DNA of 64,000 nucleotides from positions 10,354,001-10,418,000 of the forward strand of contig NC_079884.1 of NCBI RefSeq assembly GCF_029227915.1, read 5' to 3'. Below the pieces are notes generated by a model. The model was not told where the DNA came from. It saw nothing but the letters and a program-made list of their open reading frames with translations, and made no database searches. This DNA comes from Hydractinia symbiolongicarpus. Lineage: Eukaryota > Cnidaria > Hydrozoa > Anthoathecata > Hydractiniidae. The translations under genes and the position numbers were made by a program. Position 1 is the stretch's first letter. Every line of letters begins with the position of its first letter. This document shows positions 1 through 11,475 of the stretch, in pieces.

Positions 1-232
1 TTTTGTCACTTGTGAACGCAAGAAAAAAACGGGTGCAGGGAGCGGTAGAAGCTTCGCATTTGAATTGAGCCTGAATCTATGCGTGAGAATCACTTTTTTT
101 ATGTCAATCATAAACAAAAGTAGCTATTTAAATGATTTAAACATTTGTTTTACACGAGAACATAATTTTTATATCTCATTTACCTTTTTTTATCAAATAT
201 AAGTGAAACAAGCCATACAGAAAAGTATTTAC

Positions 233-2894
233 CAGATTTGTAAAGTAATACCCTCCTTCACCAGCCATCAGTTTGTTTGGATTGCAAAACCGTGTGATAT
301 ATCTAGAAAAGAAATGTAAAAACAAGTAGTCTGTGAATACTCACACGATGCTTAGTGTTTCCGAAGGTCGCCATAACATATCCAAACCTCCATAATATGA
401 AAAAATGGCTAGCATAAGCAACAATAAAAAGAAAATGATTAAAAGTTGTACAATCAGAACTAAGAGCATGAGTATGTATGAATCATTTTACCTTGAAGAT
501 TTAAATGAGCAAACACCTGACGCTAATTCTACATCAAAAGCAGAACAATACAATATTAGATCTCATAAGATAAAGCCTTGGCTTGATGTCTTAAGAGAGC
601 AAGGTCGATTCTTAGTTGTTATGCAACAAAACCTAAAGTTTGATGTAACTGTACACGCTTTTTATAAGGATACTAAAATTTGAAAACAGTTTTTCCTGGA
701 GTATACTCAACAAAACTTTCATTTTTAGGATCAAAATATGCTTACGGTATGCTTATTTTTAAAAAATATAACGCTACAACTGTAATGTTCTTCTGATACA
801 AAATGGAAACAAGGTTGAAAACATTTTATTTAATTCTCACAATCTTCTTCTGGTGAGGAAAATCAATCACAAACTTGTCGACTTTTTAAATGATTCAAGA
901 ATAGAAAGTCTATATAACTAAATCGTGAATACACTAAAGCACTATGAAAAAAAACATAGCTACATAAGGGGATAAAAGAGAACTTTTGCCACTTACTGTA
1001 TGTTGGAGTGTAGGAGAGGAGGGTTAGATTGTAACACAATGTAGATAAGAGCAGGTAGAAAATCATCCGCACTTGCAATCAGTTCATTATTGGTCAGTTG
1101 TAACATACCTACAATTTGGACAGTTAAAGAAAACATGTTGAGAGATGTTCATATAGAAATGCGGTACTACTGATGACATTCTGAAAGTTGTTAAGTTCTT
1201 GTAGTGTCCTATAAAGAACTATATCAGGTGGTAATAAAAAATGAATGAATTAGGATAAATTCTCCATAGATCATTAGGCTGGACAGACAATTTTTAGAAA
1301 CAATATTAAGCAAATTAGGAATTTTCTCCTGCCCCTTACATTTCACAGATTTATGTTTATCTCCTAGACAAAATTATTTGTGCAAGGCGATGTCCGTTTG
1401 GCGTGTAAAAGCAAGTACGCGATAAACACAATAAAAGTATACTATAAAAAAAAAAAAAAAATAGAGAATAAAAAATATCCTATCCTAACGAATTCAAACC
1501 GTTTCTATATCTTCAATAAAAATTTGAGGTGTATCAAGATTTTAAAGAATTCTTATCAAATAAAAAAATGAAACTTCAACATTTATACAACAATAAACAA
1601 ACCAACTTTCTGACAATGACCAACATGTTTTGATAAAAAGAAAAGAAAAGATACGAAAAATAGACGTGCTACATTTGACGACACATGACAATTTATCTTG
1701 AGGAGCTCTCTTCGTGTTTATCTCAACCAGTTCTAAAGAAACATTTCTGGATGCAATATTTTATTTACACTCATTGGATTAAAAAAAGGATATGAAATCA
1801 ACTCTAATAGCCGTACCTTGTTGTGCTTGACCAATTAGATTTTCAACTTCTTTATTATCCGTGTTGATGTTGACTTCTAATTGGTCGTTTGTTATCCAAT
1901 TAAAACTTCGAATTCTCTTTTGCAAGTTGATATCTTTCCTCTCATCATCAGCAGAAGGATGGCAAAACACGCTATAAGAAAAAGTGAAGTCAAGTAATTT
2001 TTTTTGTATCTAGTATGCAGGTGTTCTAAAACTGGATGGCAGAATGCCCCCCCCCCCCCCCCCCCCCCCGGACCGAATAGGGTTAAGCATTTGTACAGTA
2101 AAAACAACACATTGGTAGAAAATTTAATCAAAACTTTGAATCGTTTTGTAAAAAAGTTTGAAAAATTGTCATTAGAATAAAATAATCAAAAAACTATTTC
2201 CTCATAAAATATTTTTAGGGAAATTATAGGACGTAGTGAGTGGCCTAACCATACACTTGTGTGTAGAAAAATACCAATCGTCTGCTACAAGACAAGCTGA
2301 AAGTGTGCGCAGCAATAATAACACTACTAATAAAAATATGAGTAACAAATGTGGAACATAACTATAAAAACAATTTGGGTTTAAAAGATTTTGATGAATG
2401 CCTAAGGAGATATAACGGTTTAAAAATTTTGCTGACGTCAGCAAGGACCTGCCAAAATACGAAATTTTTCTTTTTAAAAATTCGTATACCCGCTGCCTTC
2501 ATCGTATAGATCTTGAAACACTGATCAGGAAAATGTATAGGTTCATGTATCTTTGACAAACGGTGCAGAGATATTAAAGCTTAAAGGGTTTTTGATGACG
2601 TCATAAACAAGTCCATTCCGGAATGGATTCGGAGACCGAGGTTTGGGTAACTTACACAAATTGGTCCCAGGTGGTCCTTAGTTACCCACGCGGTAAAAAA
2701 AGACTGACATCACCACCTCGTTTACAATTTCTTTAGCCTCAAAGTTTTAAATACACTGAAATGGCTTCACTAATGTTAATATACTTTCCTTTGACGTCAA
2801 TATTATTTTAACATTAGAGTTTGTTAAATTACAGAACAACTTTATAGGTGATGTTAGTAAAGAAAATTTTGAAGAATGTAATCCACTTTGCAAG

Positions 2895-2957
<63 letters not shown>

Positions 2958-5739
2958 GACAGACAGAAGCTCCGTATTATTATAGAGAAGAAGATCAATG
3001 TATAACATACGCTTTATAAATGTGTGTCATAATATATTTTTCGATTCCATCCATCATTGCTTCCATTTGATCAGCAGACATGTCTTTAAACGATGGATGA
3101 GATTGAATGTGAGTTGCTATTTTCTGTAAAAATAAAAATAAAATTGTAATACTTAGCAATTATCCACAATTGACATTCCAAATTCAGTCAGCTAATCCTG
3201 AAGTACTAATGAAGATATAATATTAAATATTGTGGTACTTACAGTATAAAAATCTTGAACCAGCTCGCTTTGCTGATCAACTGTCAATTTTGAATTTTGA
3301 AGAATTCGAATGATGAAGCTATGACATAAAACATAGTTGTGCATCATTTCTGTGAAGTGAGAAAATTTTTTTTACATATCAAACGTTTGTTGTACAACTC
3401 AACCAGTCTCAGAGTTTGAAGTAGTGAGGACTCATAAAAAATCTTAAAAAAACAGATTATGCAATACATACTTCATTGTGTAATAGTTTTAAAATTTTTT
3501 TTAGTGTTGAAAGTCAAAATTTTTAAAACTAGAAATTTCACCACAAAGTCAACCCTTGTGACCCTGCCATGTTGTAACATCAATGTGTAAGTTTATGTGT
3601 GTATTTTTGACCTTAATAAATTTAATGAAATGAAAATTGCACTGCAAAGAATTAGCACTGTAGCAAGTTATTTCTAAGTGCACATTTTGTTGACAATACA
3701 ATTTACGGAAACATGAGGGATAGTCTTTTTTAAGCTCTGTAGATAAATGGCTGAGACAAGAACTTCCCTATATGGTTTCACATATTTTACAAGATTGGCA
3801 TTTAATCATACACTGTACCACTGATTCAGGCAATAAGGAAGAATATCAACTCAAGGAGTGCCTAATTAAGAGTGGTGGGAGATAAAGAAAGCTGACATAA
3901 AATCTAGAAATTTTTTAAAAACCCGAAGAGTGTTGACTCACAGGAGTCAGTTATTGAAGAAGAAACATGTACTTAAGTATTAACAGCACTTATAGTTACC
4001 TTTTGCATCTTTCTTTGATATCCTTTGATGCCGGTCGTTTTAATGTTTTCAAAAAATCAACAAAATCTCTCGAGGTTGATTTTATTTCAGCTTTCGCTGC
4101 TAAATAAAATTTACAAGATGTTATTGAGAAAAATCGTTAAGAAAAAATAAAGAGTAAAGTAAAAAAATCATTGTACCTTCAAAATTAACTTTTCGAGAAT
4201 GTACAGAGTAGGAGGGTGACGTGTCTGGTTTTGGATTCTTTTTAAAAAATTTCTTTACGCTCTCCCTGAAAGTTGAATTTTTCGTACATTAAATTGCAAC
4301 AAAAAAAGACAAATACACAAGAATCTACATATATATATTTAAGATCGATGTTTTTCATGTCCTTGAACTTTACAGACAGTACAAAAGTCAGAGATTAGAT
4401 CAATGTACATAATTTTGAATTGGTTAAAAAGAAATTAATGTTTGAAGGAAAAAAATTTGCTAATTGTTTTTTCTATTATTATCTAAAATTTGCCGAAAAA
4501 AAATCAAGGTGCAATCAAAAATAAATAAATAAATTAATATAACCACAGTTTTTCATAAAATTAGACTGAGATTAAAGTAATTTAAAAGTCATTTTAAATG
4601 TTTCAAAAAATGCCCCAAGCCTGTGTATTTTTACATGCAGCTAAAAACATTTTATGTTTTCTTTACGTACGAGCTTTCCAACAAATAACAAGTTTTTCTG
4701 ATTTAATAAAGCACCATATATTAGTGTTACCTTTTAGATTCTTGTTTCTGCTTTTTTTTCTCTTCAAATTTATCAAACTTTAAATTAGCTGCAGCGCCAT
4801 CTGTCACTGAATAAACCTCTACAATAAGTAGCACAAAAATAGATTGTATCACATAGTTACGTATTTTGCACACGCAAAATGAAACATTGGGTGAAGATAT
4901 TTCTATCATAATAATATTATTAGAAACCAGGATTATAAATGCAATTTAATGAAACAAAATTTGACGTTGGCAATTTATTACCAATAGGGAAAATTCTTAA
5001 TTCAAATAAAATCTCTAACAATTTTAATCAATATTTTTACCTGTTTTAAAATTTTGGCCACAACTTTATACTCGCTCATAATTAATAAATATTTTTTAGC
5101 TTCAATAACAGAAAGAACTATATTCTAAAGTTTTTTAATATAAACATTTTTTATTCATGCCAATCTGATCACCTGGGTTGAAATACTCCAAATTTAAGTT
5201 TTTGACTTTTCCTTCACCTTTAATTTTATGATGTTCAATCATAAAAAATTACTGGGCATAGTGATCAAAAATACATATGATCTTGAAAAAGAAAATAAAA
5301 AATTATTTACCAGATTCAGGAATAGGAGCAGATAAAAAATCATCTGAACTTAATGACGATTCACAGTGACGATTTTTTAAGCAAACTTCTTTATAACACT
5401 TTGAACAGTAACCTTCCCAGGTTGGATTACCAAAAAAACCACATCTAAAAATAAGAAATATATATAAATTAACACGTTTCACTTTTACATACTTTAAGGG
5501 TAATATAACGTACTTTCAATAAAAATTGTAATCACCTATTCTTTTAGTTACTTAAAAAAATTCCCTAGGTGAATTTTTCCACCATTCAGGCTGCCATGAA
5601 AAATTACAGTGAGAACATTATTGGTGATGATTGAAGATTAATTGACAACACAAAAAACTTACCCTGTCTTGCAATATAATGCGGCATTGCCCAATCTCTT
5701 TGACGAACGGCTTCTCTGAACTGCTTCATGAGCAAGCAT
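233..5739 (-). CDS. RABGEF1: Rabex-5 (RABGEF1) Rab5 guanine-nucleotide exchange factor, 3' end missing
   Basis: Eleven coding exons on the minus strand, in transcript order: 5739-5663, 5444-5311, 4818-4731, 4265-4177, 4099-4000, 3318-3243, 3123-3011, 1971-1817, 1732-1655, 1108-997 and 302-233. All introns are GT/AG and every codon phase joins without a break, giving 364 aa so far; the rest lies beyond the left edge. Residues 23-42 form an A20-type zinc finger (Cys 23, 27, 39, 42; core [12 protein letters not shown]). It is followed by a FDKFEEKKK segment, the helical-bundle region ([21 protein letters not shown]) and a VPS9 domain containing [14 protein letters not shown] and GGYYFTNL, which carry the Asp, Pro, Tyr and Thr used for Rab5 exchange in this family. 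The product should activate Rab5 on early endosomes and bind ubiquitin. The chosen ATG is the first after an in-frame TAG, and an acceptor-like TTTAG lies just upstream, so a further 5'-UTR exon is possible. The acidic MIU helix that follows the zinc finger in vertebrates is not seen. Confidence 0.93.
2047..2069. repeat. poly-C homopolymer (23 C)
   Basis: An uninterrupted run of 23 C lies in the Rabex-5 intron between the exons at 3123-3011 and 1971-1817. Its length is likely to vary and to be mis-sequenced. Confidence 0.9.
2385..2990 (-). repeat. interspersed repeat, Helitron-like, copy 1
   Basis: About 600 bp inside a Rabex-5 intron that is clearly related to 27735-28295. Shared stretches include GACAAACGGT, GATTTTTGATGACG, CCAAATTGGTCC and CACCTCGTTT. 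On the minus strand both copies begin with TC plus an AT-rich stretch and AATACGGAG, resembling the 5' end of the mini-Helitrons elsewhere in the window. I could not find a matching hairpin and CTRR end, so the class is tentative. The copy ends about 20 bp from the exon at 3011. Confidence 0.6.
2895..2957. repeat. (TGTC)n microsatellite
   Basis: About 15 uninterrupted TGTC units sit near the terminus of the interspersed repeat. The mini-Helitrons at 17.1 and 37.8 kb carry a shorter GACA tract at the equivalent place, so the microsatellite probably grew from an element-encoded seed. Confidence 0.9.
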
Positions 5740-5764
5740 AGCGTCCCTTGTACAATATTTATAT

Positions 5765-5929
5765 TTCTAAATTTGCATAAATAGCATTTTGCTAAGTGAT
5801 CAATTTGCATAAATAGCATTTTGCCAAGTGATCAATTTACGTAGATAGCATTTTCTAAGTGTGCAGTTTGTATAGACAGCATTTTTCTAAGGGTGCAATT
5901 TGTATAGACAGCATTTTCTAAGTGATCAA
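5765..5929. repeat. 31-bp minisatellite, left part
   Basis: Diverged tandem units of about 31 bp with the core AATTTGTATAGACAGC and TCTAAGTG. The array begins about 25 bp upstream of the Rabex-5 start codon and continues at 10880 on the far side of the copia insertion. It therefore occupies the region where a promoter or 5'-UTR intron of Rabex-5 would be expected. Confidence 0.88.
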
Positions 5930-6043
5930 TGTTGATATTGCGATTTGTGTTAATCCTGTTGTTATCTTTCAGTAACCAATACAATAGTATTAGAGACTGG
6001 TGAAGCCTTCAAGTTACCTCATCAAGGTAAGAATCATTTAACA
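5930..6043 (+). repeat. copia 5' LTR
   Basis: 114 bp, TG at the start and CA at the end (TGTTGATATT to ATTTAACA), same as the copy at 10766-10879. Confidence 0.95.
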
Positions 6044-6044
6044 A

Positions 6045-6055
6045 TGGTAGCAGAG
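6045..6055 (+). other. copia primer-binding site (tRNA-iMet)
   Basis: TGGTAGCAGAG lies one base after the 5' LTR and is complementary to the 3' end of animal initiator methionine tRNA, including its CCA tail. Confidence 0.85.
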
Positions 6056-6242
6056 TTAAAAGGTACAGATCAACTGGCCTGGTATTTATGATCATTGTGC
6101 GAGTGACATTTGAGTTGAAAGAAAGCAATTGAGGGCACACACCCGGATGTGTTCCTTGAGGTAAGAGAGATAACTTTCCCTTTTGTTGGCTATTTGTTGA
6201 CACGTGTGTGTGCAAACCAATTGGTGAAGTGGTTTGTGAACA

Positions 6243-9200
6243 ATGGCAACAACAACATTGAAGGCTCCACCAGCGTTTAAAGAGGATGATGACTATAGCA
6301 GTTGGAAGAACGATTTGGAGATCTGGCAGATGTTTACAGAACTACCAAAGAAAAAGCAAGGTCCAGCTGTATACCTGTCACTGACTGGTCGGGCACGGGA
6401 GGCAGTACGCGACCTGACACCTGCAGAAGTGGGATCAGATGATGGTTTGGACAAGATTATATCTAAGCTAGATTCAATATATTTGAAAGATGAAAGCACA
6501 AGAGCATTTATTGCTTTTAAAGAGTTTTATGACTATAAGAGGAATAGTGGAGACAAATTTCCTGATTTTATTGTGCAGTTTGAGAAGCTTTACAATAAGA
6601 TATCCAAATATGATATGGCATTGCCTGAAGCTGTCAGGGCATATTTTCTTCTCACAGCTGCGAATATGTCTGAAGAAAATGAAAAACTGGCTCGTACAAC
6701 TTGTGCAGAACTCAAGTATAAGAATATGAAGGACACAATCATGAAGATATTTGGAGAACTGAACACAGCAGAAGACGCTGCACATTTGGGAGCTCTTCCT
6801 GTGAAACAAGAATGCTTATATGGAAATCTTCATGCTGATACCAAGGACAGCTTGTCAAGGAATACACGTTCAAGAATGAATCCTGTTGATAAGGATGGGA
6901 AACTCATGAGGTGCCATGAATGTGATTCAACAAGACATTTTGCTAATAAATGTCCTCATAGAAATCAAGAGCAAAGAGGTTTCAGATCACGGAACAATAG
7001 ACCTACAGAAAAGAAACAAGATGTAAATGAGATCCATATCACCCTTTTTGCAGCCTCTCCAGACCAAAGGCAATATTGTCTTGTTGGAGAATCCTTTGGT
7101 AGAGGTGTCTTGGATTCTGGCTGTACAAAGACAGTGGCTGGGGAGAAATGGATGGATGAATATCTTGGGACTCTCTCTGAATCAGATAAAAATGCTGTAG
7201 TTTCAAATAGTACTGATTCTATATATAGATTTGGTGATGGAAAGGAAGTGAAAGCTACAAGAAATCTAATAATACCAGTTATTCTAGGTGGCAACAAGTA
7301 TAAATTGTCTGTTGACATAGTAGAGATTGAAATACCACTACTGATTAGTCGTAGTACCATGAAGTCTCTCAGTATGAAGTTAGATTTTACCAGTGACTTG
7401 GCCCTTATTGGGAAGGAAAGAATTAACTTAATATGTACCACAACAGGACACTATTGTCTTCCACTAACACATTGTGATCTTGATGCTCAAAAAGGAACAA
7501 AAATCATTCTACATGGAGAAAATTTGAAAAATATTAGTAAGACAGAGAAAATGAAGAAAGCTATGAAACTGCACCGCCAATTCGCTCATGCTGGCAAAGA
7601 TAAGCTACTCAAACTTGTAAAGGATAGTAATTTGTATGACAAGGAATTTTTGTCATGCATCGAAGAATGTTGCAATGATTGTGAAATATGTCACAAATAT
7701 AAAAGGCCATACAGTAGACCAGTTGTGGGTATACCTCTGGCAAACACTTTTAATCAAGTAATATGTATGGATTTAAAGGTTTATGAACATAATAAACAAC
7801 ACATCTTACATATCATTGATGCTGCAACTCGTTACTCTGCTGGATGTCTTATCAAATCGAAACATAAAGATGTCATTGTCAGTAGAGTGTTTAGATTTTG
7901 GATTGCATACTTTGGATCACTAAGTACAATCTTGACTGACAATGGTGGTGAATTCTCGAATGAGGTTTTACAAGAAATGAATGAAAAGCTCAATATTGAG
8001 ACAAAAACAACAGCAGGCGAATCTCCTTTCAGCAATGGTATTGTGGAAAGACATAATAAAATTCTGGCAGAGACCATGTTCAAGACAATTGAAGATACGA
8101 AGTGTGAACCAGACGTAGCACTAGCATGGGCCCTCAGCGCAAAGAATTCTTTACAGAATCATGGTGGCTACAGCCCAAACCAATTGGTATTTGGCCATAA
8201 TGTGAACACACCCACTATTCTGACAGATCATTTACCAGCATTGGAGCCAACTACGTCAAGTGAAATAGTGAGAAAAAATCTATCTGCTCTGCATAAGGCA
8301 AGGGAGAATTTCATTAAAGCAGAATCCAGTGAGAGAATTAAAAGAGCGCTGAGACATAATGTTAGAACATATTCTGATGAGACGTATTTGAATGGAGAAA
8401 AAGTCTTCTACAAGCGCAAAAACACCAAGGGTTGGAAAGGTCCAGGTGTGGTTTTGGGACAAGATGGTCAAATGGTGCTTGTCAGACATGGTGGTAACTT
8501 TTACCGAGTGCATCCCTGTCAGTTGATGAAACATAGCCAAAATTGTAAAGTTAGTGAATTCAAGTCAGATCATGTCAAGAGGAAGGAAAGCCATTTGAAT
8601 AAGTTGTGTGATATGAACGATAGCGTCAATGATTGTGATAATGATGATGATGATGATGATGATGATGGTGGTGATGATTATGATAATGATGATGATGATG
8701 ATGATAACACAGCTGATAAGAATGTGATAGATGTTTATGATGATTCTGAAGATGTAGAGCAATATCATCAAGAACAAGCTAGAAATGTAGACGAAAATGA
8801 CCAAGAAGATTCTGGCACAAGTGAAAATGAAGTTGAGGAAAACAGGGATACTCATAAAAATAATGAAACTGAAGAAGACGAAGGTAGTGGTTGTACAAGT
8901 GACATTTTCAGAAGACCATCTACAGAATCCAAGAAAGTTGAATCGAAACCAAAAGCAAAATCATACATCAAATACAATCTAAATGGAAGATGGTATCGTG
9001 CAAGAGTTCTCTCAGCACAACCCAAAAGAAGTGGCACTTATAAAAATTGGGTTAATGTGTCTAATGATGGTGATAGAAAGCCAAAAAGCATCAATTGGAA
9101 TGATGTGTCCAAATGGGTCGAGCTGGAAAATCCGGTATTCCCTGTCTATATGTGTGATGTCAATATGTTTTCACAGGAAGTAGTTGATGCGAAGGAGAGA

Positions 9201-10631
9201 GAATTGCAGAATTTAAAAGAAAATGATGTCTTGGAAGAAGTTCCAGACACTGGTCAAACAACTGTATCAAGCAAATGGGTCATAACTGAGAAGTTCAAAG
9301 GTGAAAAAAGGGTTGTGAAAGCTAGATTGGTGGCTAGAGGCTTTGAAGAAAATTCACAATCGTTGAGAACAGATTCTCCAACTTGTGGCAAACAAAGTCT
9401 TCGACTTGCTATGGCTATCATAGTTAGCAATGATTGGCAGATCAATTCACTTGATATCACTGCAGCTTTTCTTCAGGGAGATGCTATTGAAAGAGAACTG
9501 TTTCTACAACCACCAAAAGACACATTGTCATTGGGAACAGTGTGGAAACTAAAGAGATGTTTGTATGGGTTAAACAATGCTTCTAGAGCATGGTACAAAC
9601 GAGTGAGAAGTGAAATGTTGAAACTTGGTGGTGAAATGTGTACCTACGACCCTGCTGTGTTTTACTGGTATAGAGTCAAGCAAATCACTGGAATTCTTGT
9701 TTGCCATGTTGATGACTTTGTGTATGGTGGTAGTCCAGCTTTCCACAAAGAAGTTATTGCTAAACTTTTCGAAACGTTCAAAATCAGTACGCAATCAAGC
9801 TCAACCTTCAAGTATCTAGGATTAGATGTGGATCAATTTAAAAGCAAAATTAAGATTAATCAAGTGAGCTATATAGAGTCTTTGATAACTGTTAATATTG
9901 AAAATGATGTTAACAATGAACGAAAATTGACTAGCAAGGAAAAGACCATGCTGAGATCGTTGAGTGGGCAAATTGCTTGGGTGGCCGGACAAACCCGCCC
10001 TGATGTGGCTTATGATAGTTGCCAAACGTCTAATTATGGCAAGGAACCTACAGTTCAAAATTTGAAAGATGCCAACAAGATTATTCGAAAAATTAAGAGC
10101 AAGCATGTTGCAATAACCATTGCCAAAATTGCAAATATGAAAAATTGTGAAATTATTTGCTACACAGATGCAACTCATGCCAGTTTGAAGTGTGGATCAT
10201 CACAAGGTGCATTCATCATATTTGTGAAACACCTGAGCGAAGTTATACCAATCTGCTGGCAATCAAAAAAACTACAAAGGGTAACCAAAAGCCCAATTGC
10301 TTCGGAAACACTTGCTCTGAGTGAAGGAGCTGATGCTAGTTTTTATTTGGCCAATGTCATACAGCAAATCTGCAAGTTGACGAAGGTTCCAAAGATCACT
10401 TGTATTATCGACAACAAGTCATTATTTGAAACCTTGAAAACGACAAATGTCACAAAGGATTTGAGATTGCGAGTTGATATAGCCAGATTGAGGCAGATGG
10501 TGGAACAAGATGAGATTACTGTCAAGTGGGTTGAAGGAAAACACCAATTAGCCGACTGCTTGACAAAACATGGAGCGTCTCCAAACAAGTTGCTTGAGGT
10601 TTTGGAGACATCCAAAATATCTCTACAATAA
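6243..10631 (+). CDS. Ty1/copia gag-pol polyprotein, intact
   Basis: A single 1462-aa ORF. A gag region (residues 1-200) is followed by a zinc knuckle (Cys 224 to Cys 237, C-x2-C-x4-H-x4-C) and an aspartic protease with DSG at 291-293. The integrase has an HHCC finger around 444-483 and a D510/D566/E602 triad with DD35E spacing. An Asp-rich linker coded by GAT repeats (8642-8705) leads to the reverse transcriptase (VARGF, LDITAAFLQG, VDD at 1156-1158) and RNase H with its first Asp near 1309 (YTDATHAS). The order protease-integrase-RT-RNase H defines Ty1/copia. No stop or frameshift separates gag from pol, so a ratio of products would need another mechanism. The start is the first ATG after the leader. 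Confidence 0.97.
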   Translation: MATTTLKAPPAFKEDDDYSSWKNDLEIWQMFTELPKKKQGPAVYLSLTGRAREAVRDLTPAEVGSDDGLDKIISKLDSIYLKDESTRAFIAFKEFYDYKRNSGDKFPDFIVQFEKLYNKISKYDMALPEAVRAYFLLTAANMSEENEKLARTTCAELKYKNMKDTIMKIFGELNTAEDAAHLGALPVKQECLYGNLHADTKDSLSRNTRSRMNPVDKDGKLMRCHECDSTRHFANKCPHRNQEQRGFRSRNNRPTEKKQDVNEIHITLFAASPDQRQYCLVGESFGRGVLDSGCTKTVAGEKWMDEYLGTLSESDKNAVVSNSTDSIYRFGDGKEVKATRNLIIPVILGGNKYKLSVDIVEIEIPLLISRSTMKSLSMKLDFTSDLALIGKERINLICTTTGHYCLPLTHCDLDAQKGTKIILHGENLKNISKTEKMKKAMKLHRQFAHAGKDKLLKLVKDSNLYDKEFLSCIEECCNDCEICHKYKRPYSRPVVGIPLANTFNQVICMDLKVYEHNKQHILHIIDAATRYSAGCLIKSKHKDVIVSRVFRFWIAYFGSLSTILTDNGGEFSNEVLQEMNEKLNIETKTTAGESPFSNGIVERHNKILAETMFKTIEDTKCEPDVALAWALSAKNSLQNHGGYSPNQLVFGHNVNTPTILTDHLPALEPTTSSEIVRKNLSALHKARENFIKAESSERIKRALRHNVRTYSDETYLNGEKVFYKRKNTKGWKGPGVVLGQDGQMVLVRHGGNFYRVHPCQLMKHSQNCKVSEFKSDHVKRKESHLNKLCDMNDSVNDCDNDDDDDDDDGGDDYDNDDDDDDNTADKNVIDVYDDSEDVEQYHQEQARNVDENDQEDSGTSENEVEENRDTHKNNETEEDEGSGCTSDIFRRPSTESKKVESKPKAKSYIKYNLNGRWYRARVLSAQPKRSGTYKNWVNVSNDGDRKPKSINWNDVSKWVELENPVFPVYMCDVNMFSQEVVDAKERELQNLKENDVLEEVPDTGQTTVSSKWVITEKFKGEKRVVKARLVARGFEENSQSLRTDSPTCGKQSLRLAMAIIVSNDWQINSLDITAAFLQGDAIERELFLQPPKDTLSLGTVWKLKRCLYGLNNASRAWYKRVRSEMLKLGGEMCTYDPAVFYWYRVKQITGILVCHVDDFVYGGSPAFHKEVIAKLFETFKISTQSSSTFKYLGLDVDQFKSKIKINQVSYIESLITVNIENDVNNERKLTSKEKTMLRSLSGQIAWVAGQTRPDVAYDSCQTSNYGKEPTVQNLKDANKIIRKIKSKHVAITIAKIANMKNCEIICYTDATHASLKCGSSQGAFIIFVKHLSEVIPICWQSKKLQRVTKSPIASETLALSEGADASFYLANVIQQICKLTKVPKITCIIDNKSLFETLKTTNVTKDLRLRVDIARLRQMVEQDEITVKWVEGKHQLADCLTKHGASPNKLLEVLETSKISLQ

Positions 10632-10765
10632 TTGATTGTAGTGATTACCGTTGTGTTTTTTTTGATGATTTTAATTTGTTTGTCATGTTGACTATGACAA
10701 ACAGTTGCAGCATGCAATTTGATATTCTACTTGTGTTGGCTTTAAAATTGTGTTACTGGTGGCAA

Positions 10766-10879
10766 TGTTGATATTGCGATTTGTGTTAATCCTGTTGTTA
10801 TCTTTCAGTAACCAATACAATAGTATTAGAGACTGGTGAAGCCTTCAAGTTACCTCATCAAGGTAAGAATCATTTAACA
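10766..10879 (+). repeat. copia 3' LTR
   Basis: 114 bp, identical on reading to the 5' LTR and followed at once by the ATCAA target duplication. The preceding bases (GGTGGCAA) are only a weak polypurine tract. Confidence 0.95.
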
Positions 10880-11475
10880 ATCAATTTGTATAGACAGTTT
10901 TCGCTAAGTGATCAATTTGTACAGATAGCATTTCGCTAAGTGATCAATTTGTACAGATAGCATTTCGCTAAGTGTGCAATTTGCGTAGATAGCATTTTCT
11001 AAGTGTGCAATTTGTATAGATAGCATTTTCTAAGTATGCAATTTGTATAGACAGTTTTCGCTAAGTGATCAATTTGTACAGATAGCATTTTCTAAGTGTG
11101 CAATTTGTATAGACAGTTTTCGCTGAGTGATCAATTTGTACAGATAGCATTTTCTAAGTGTGCAATTTGTATAGACAGTTTTTGCTAAGTGATCAATTTG
11201 TACGGATAGCAATTTGCTAAGTGTGCAATTTGTATAGATAGCATTTTCTAAGTGTGCAATTTGTATAATCAGTTTTCGCTAAGTGATCAATTTGTACAGA
11301 TAGCATTTTCTAAGTGTGCAATTTGTATAGACAGTTTTTGCTAAGTGATCAATTTGTACGGATAGCATTTTGCTAAGTGTGCAATTTGTCAATTTGTATA
11401 CACAGTTTTCGCTAAGTGATCAATTTGTACAGATAGCATTTTCTAAGTGTACAATTTGCCCAGGTAGCATGGACT
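10880..11475. repeat. 31-bp minisatellite, right part
   Basis: About 19 tandem units. Two unit types largely alternate: one with TATAGACAGTTTTCGCTAAG and one with TACAGATAGCATTTTCTAAG. This gives a 62-bp higher-order period over much of the array. It continues the array at 5765-5929. Confidence 0.92.

Larger units (their letters stand above)
5930..10879 (+). mobile_element. intact Ty1/copia retrotransposon (GalEa-like)
   Basis: A complete 4950-bp element: 114-bp LTR, tRNA-iMet type primer site, one gag-pol ORF and a second 114-bp LTR. The two LTRs read identically, and the insertion is flanked by the 5-bp duplication ATCAA (5925-5929 and 10880-10884). It sits inside the 31-bp minisatellite. 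Very short LTRs and a single uninterrupted ORF fit GalEa-like copia elements of aquatic animals; that sub-family call is inference. Identical LTRs plus an open ORF imply a recent insertion. Confidence 0.96.

Noticed and set aside
405-683. 92-codon plus-strand ORF in the last visible Rabex-5 intron
   Set aside because: Composition is plausible, but there is no recognised motif, no second exon and it lies inside an intron on the opposite strand. Kept only as a possible repeat fragment.
1892-2131. Minus-strand ORF with a Gly run
   Set aside because: The Gly run is the poly-C tract read on the other strand; the ORF overlaps a Rabex-5 exon in another frame.
2747-2998. Minus-strand ORF with a TDRQ repeat
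   Set aside because: It is a translation of the TGTC microsatellite.
8565-8855. Ile-rich ORF antisense to copia
   Set aside because: It is the reverse reading of the GAT-coded Asp tract in the copia polyprotein.
5765-11475. Regular repeats resembling a CRISPR array
   Set aside because: The units are contiguous without unique spacers and sit in an intron-bearing eukaryotic genome, so this is a minisatellite.
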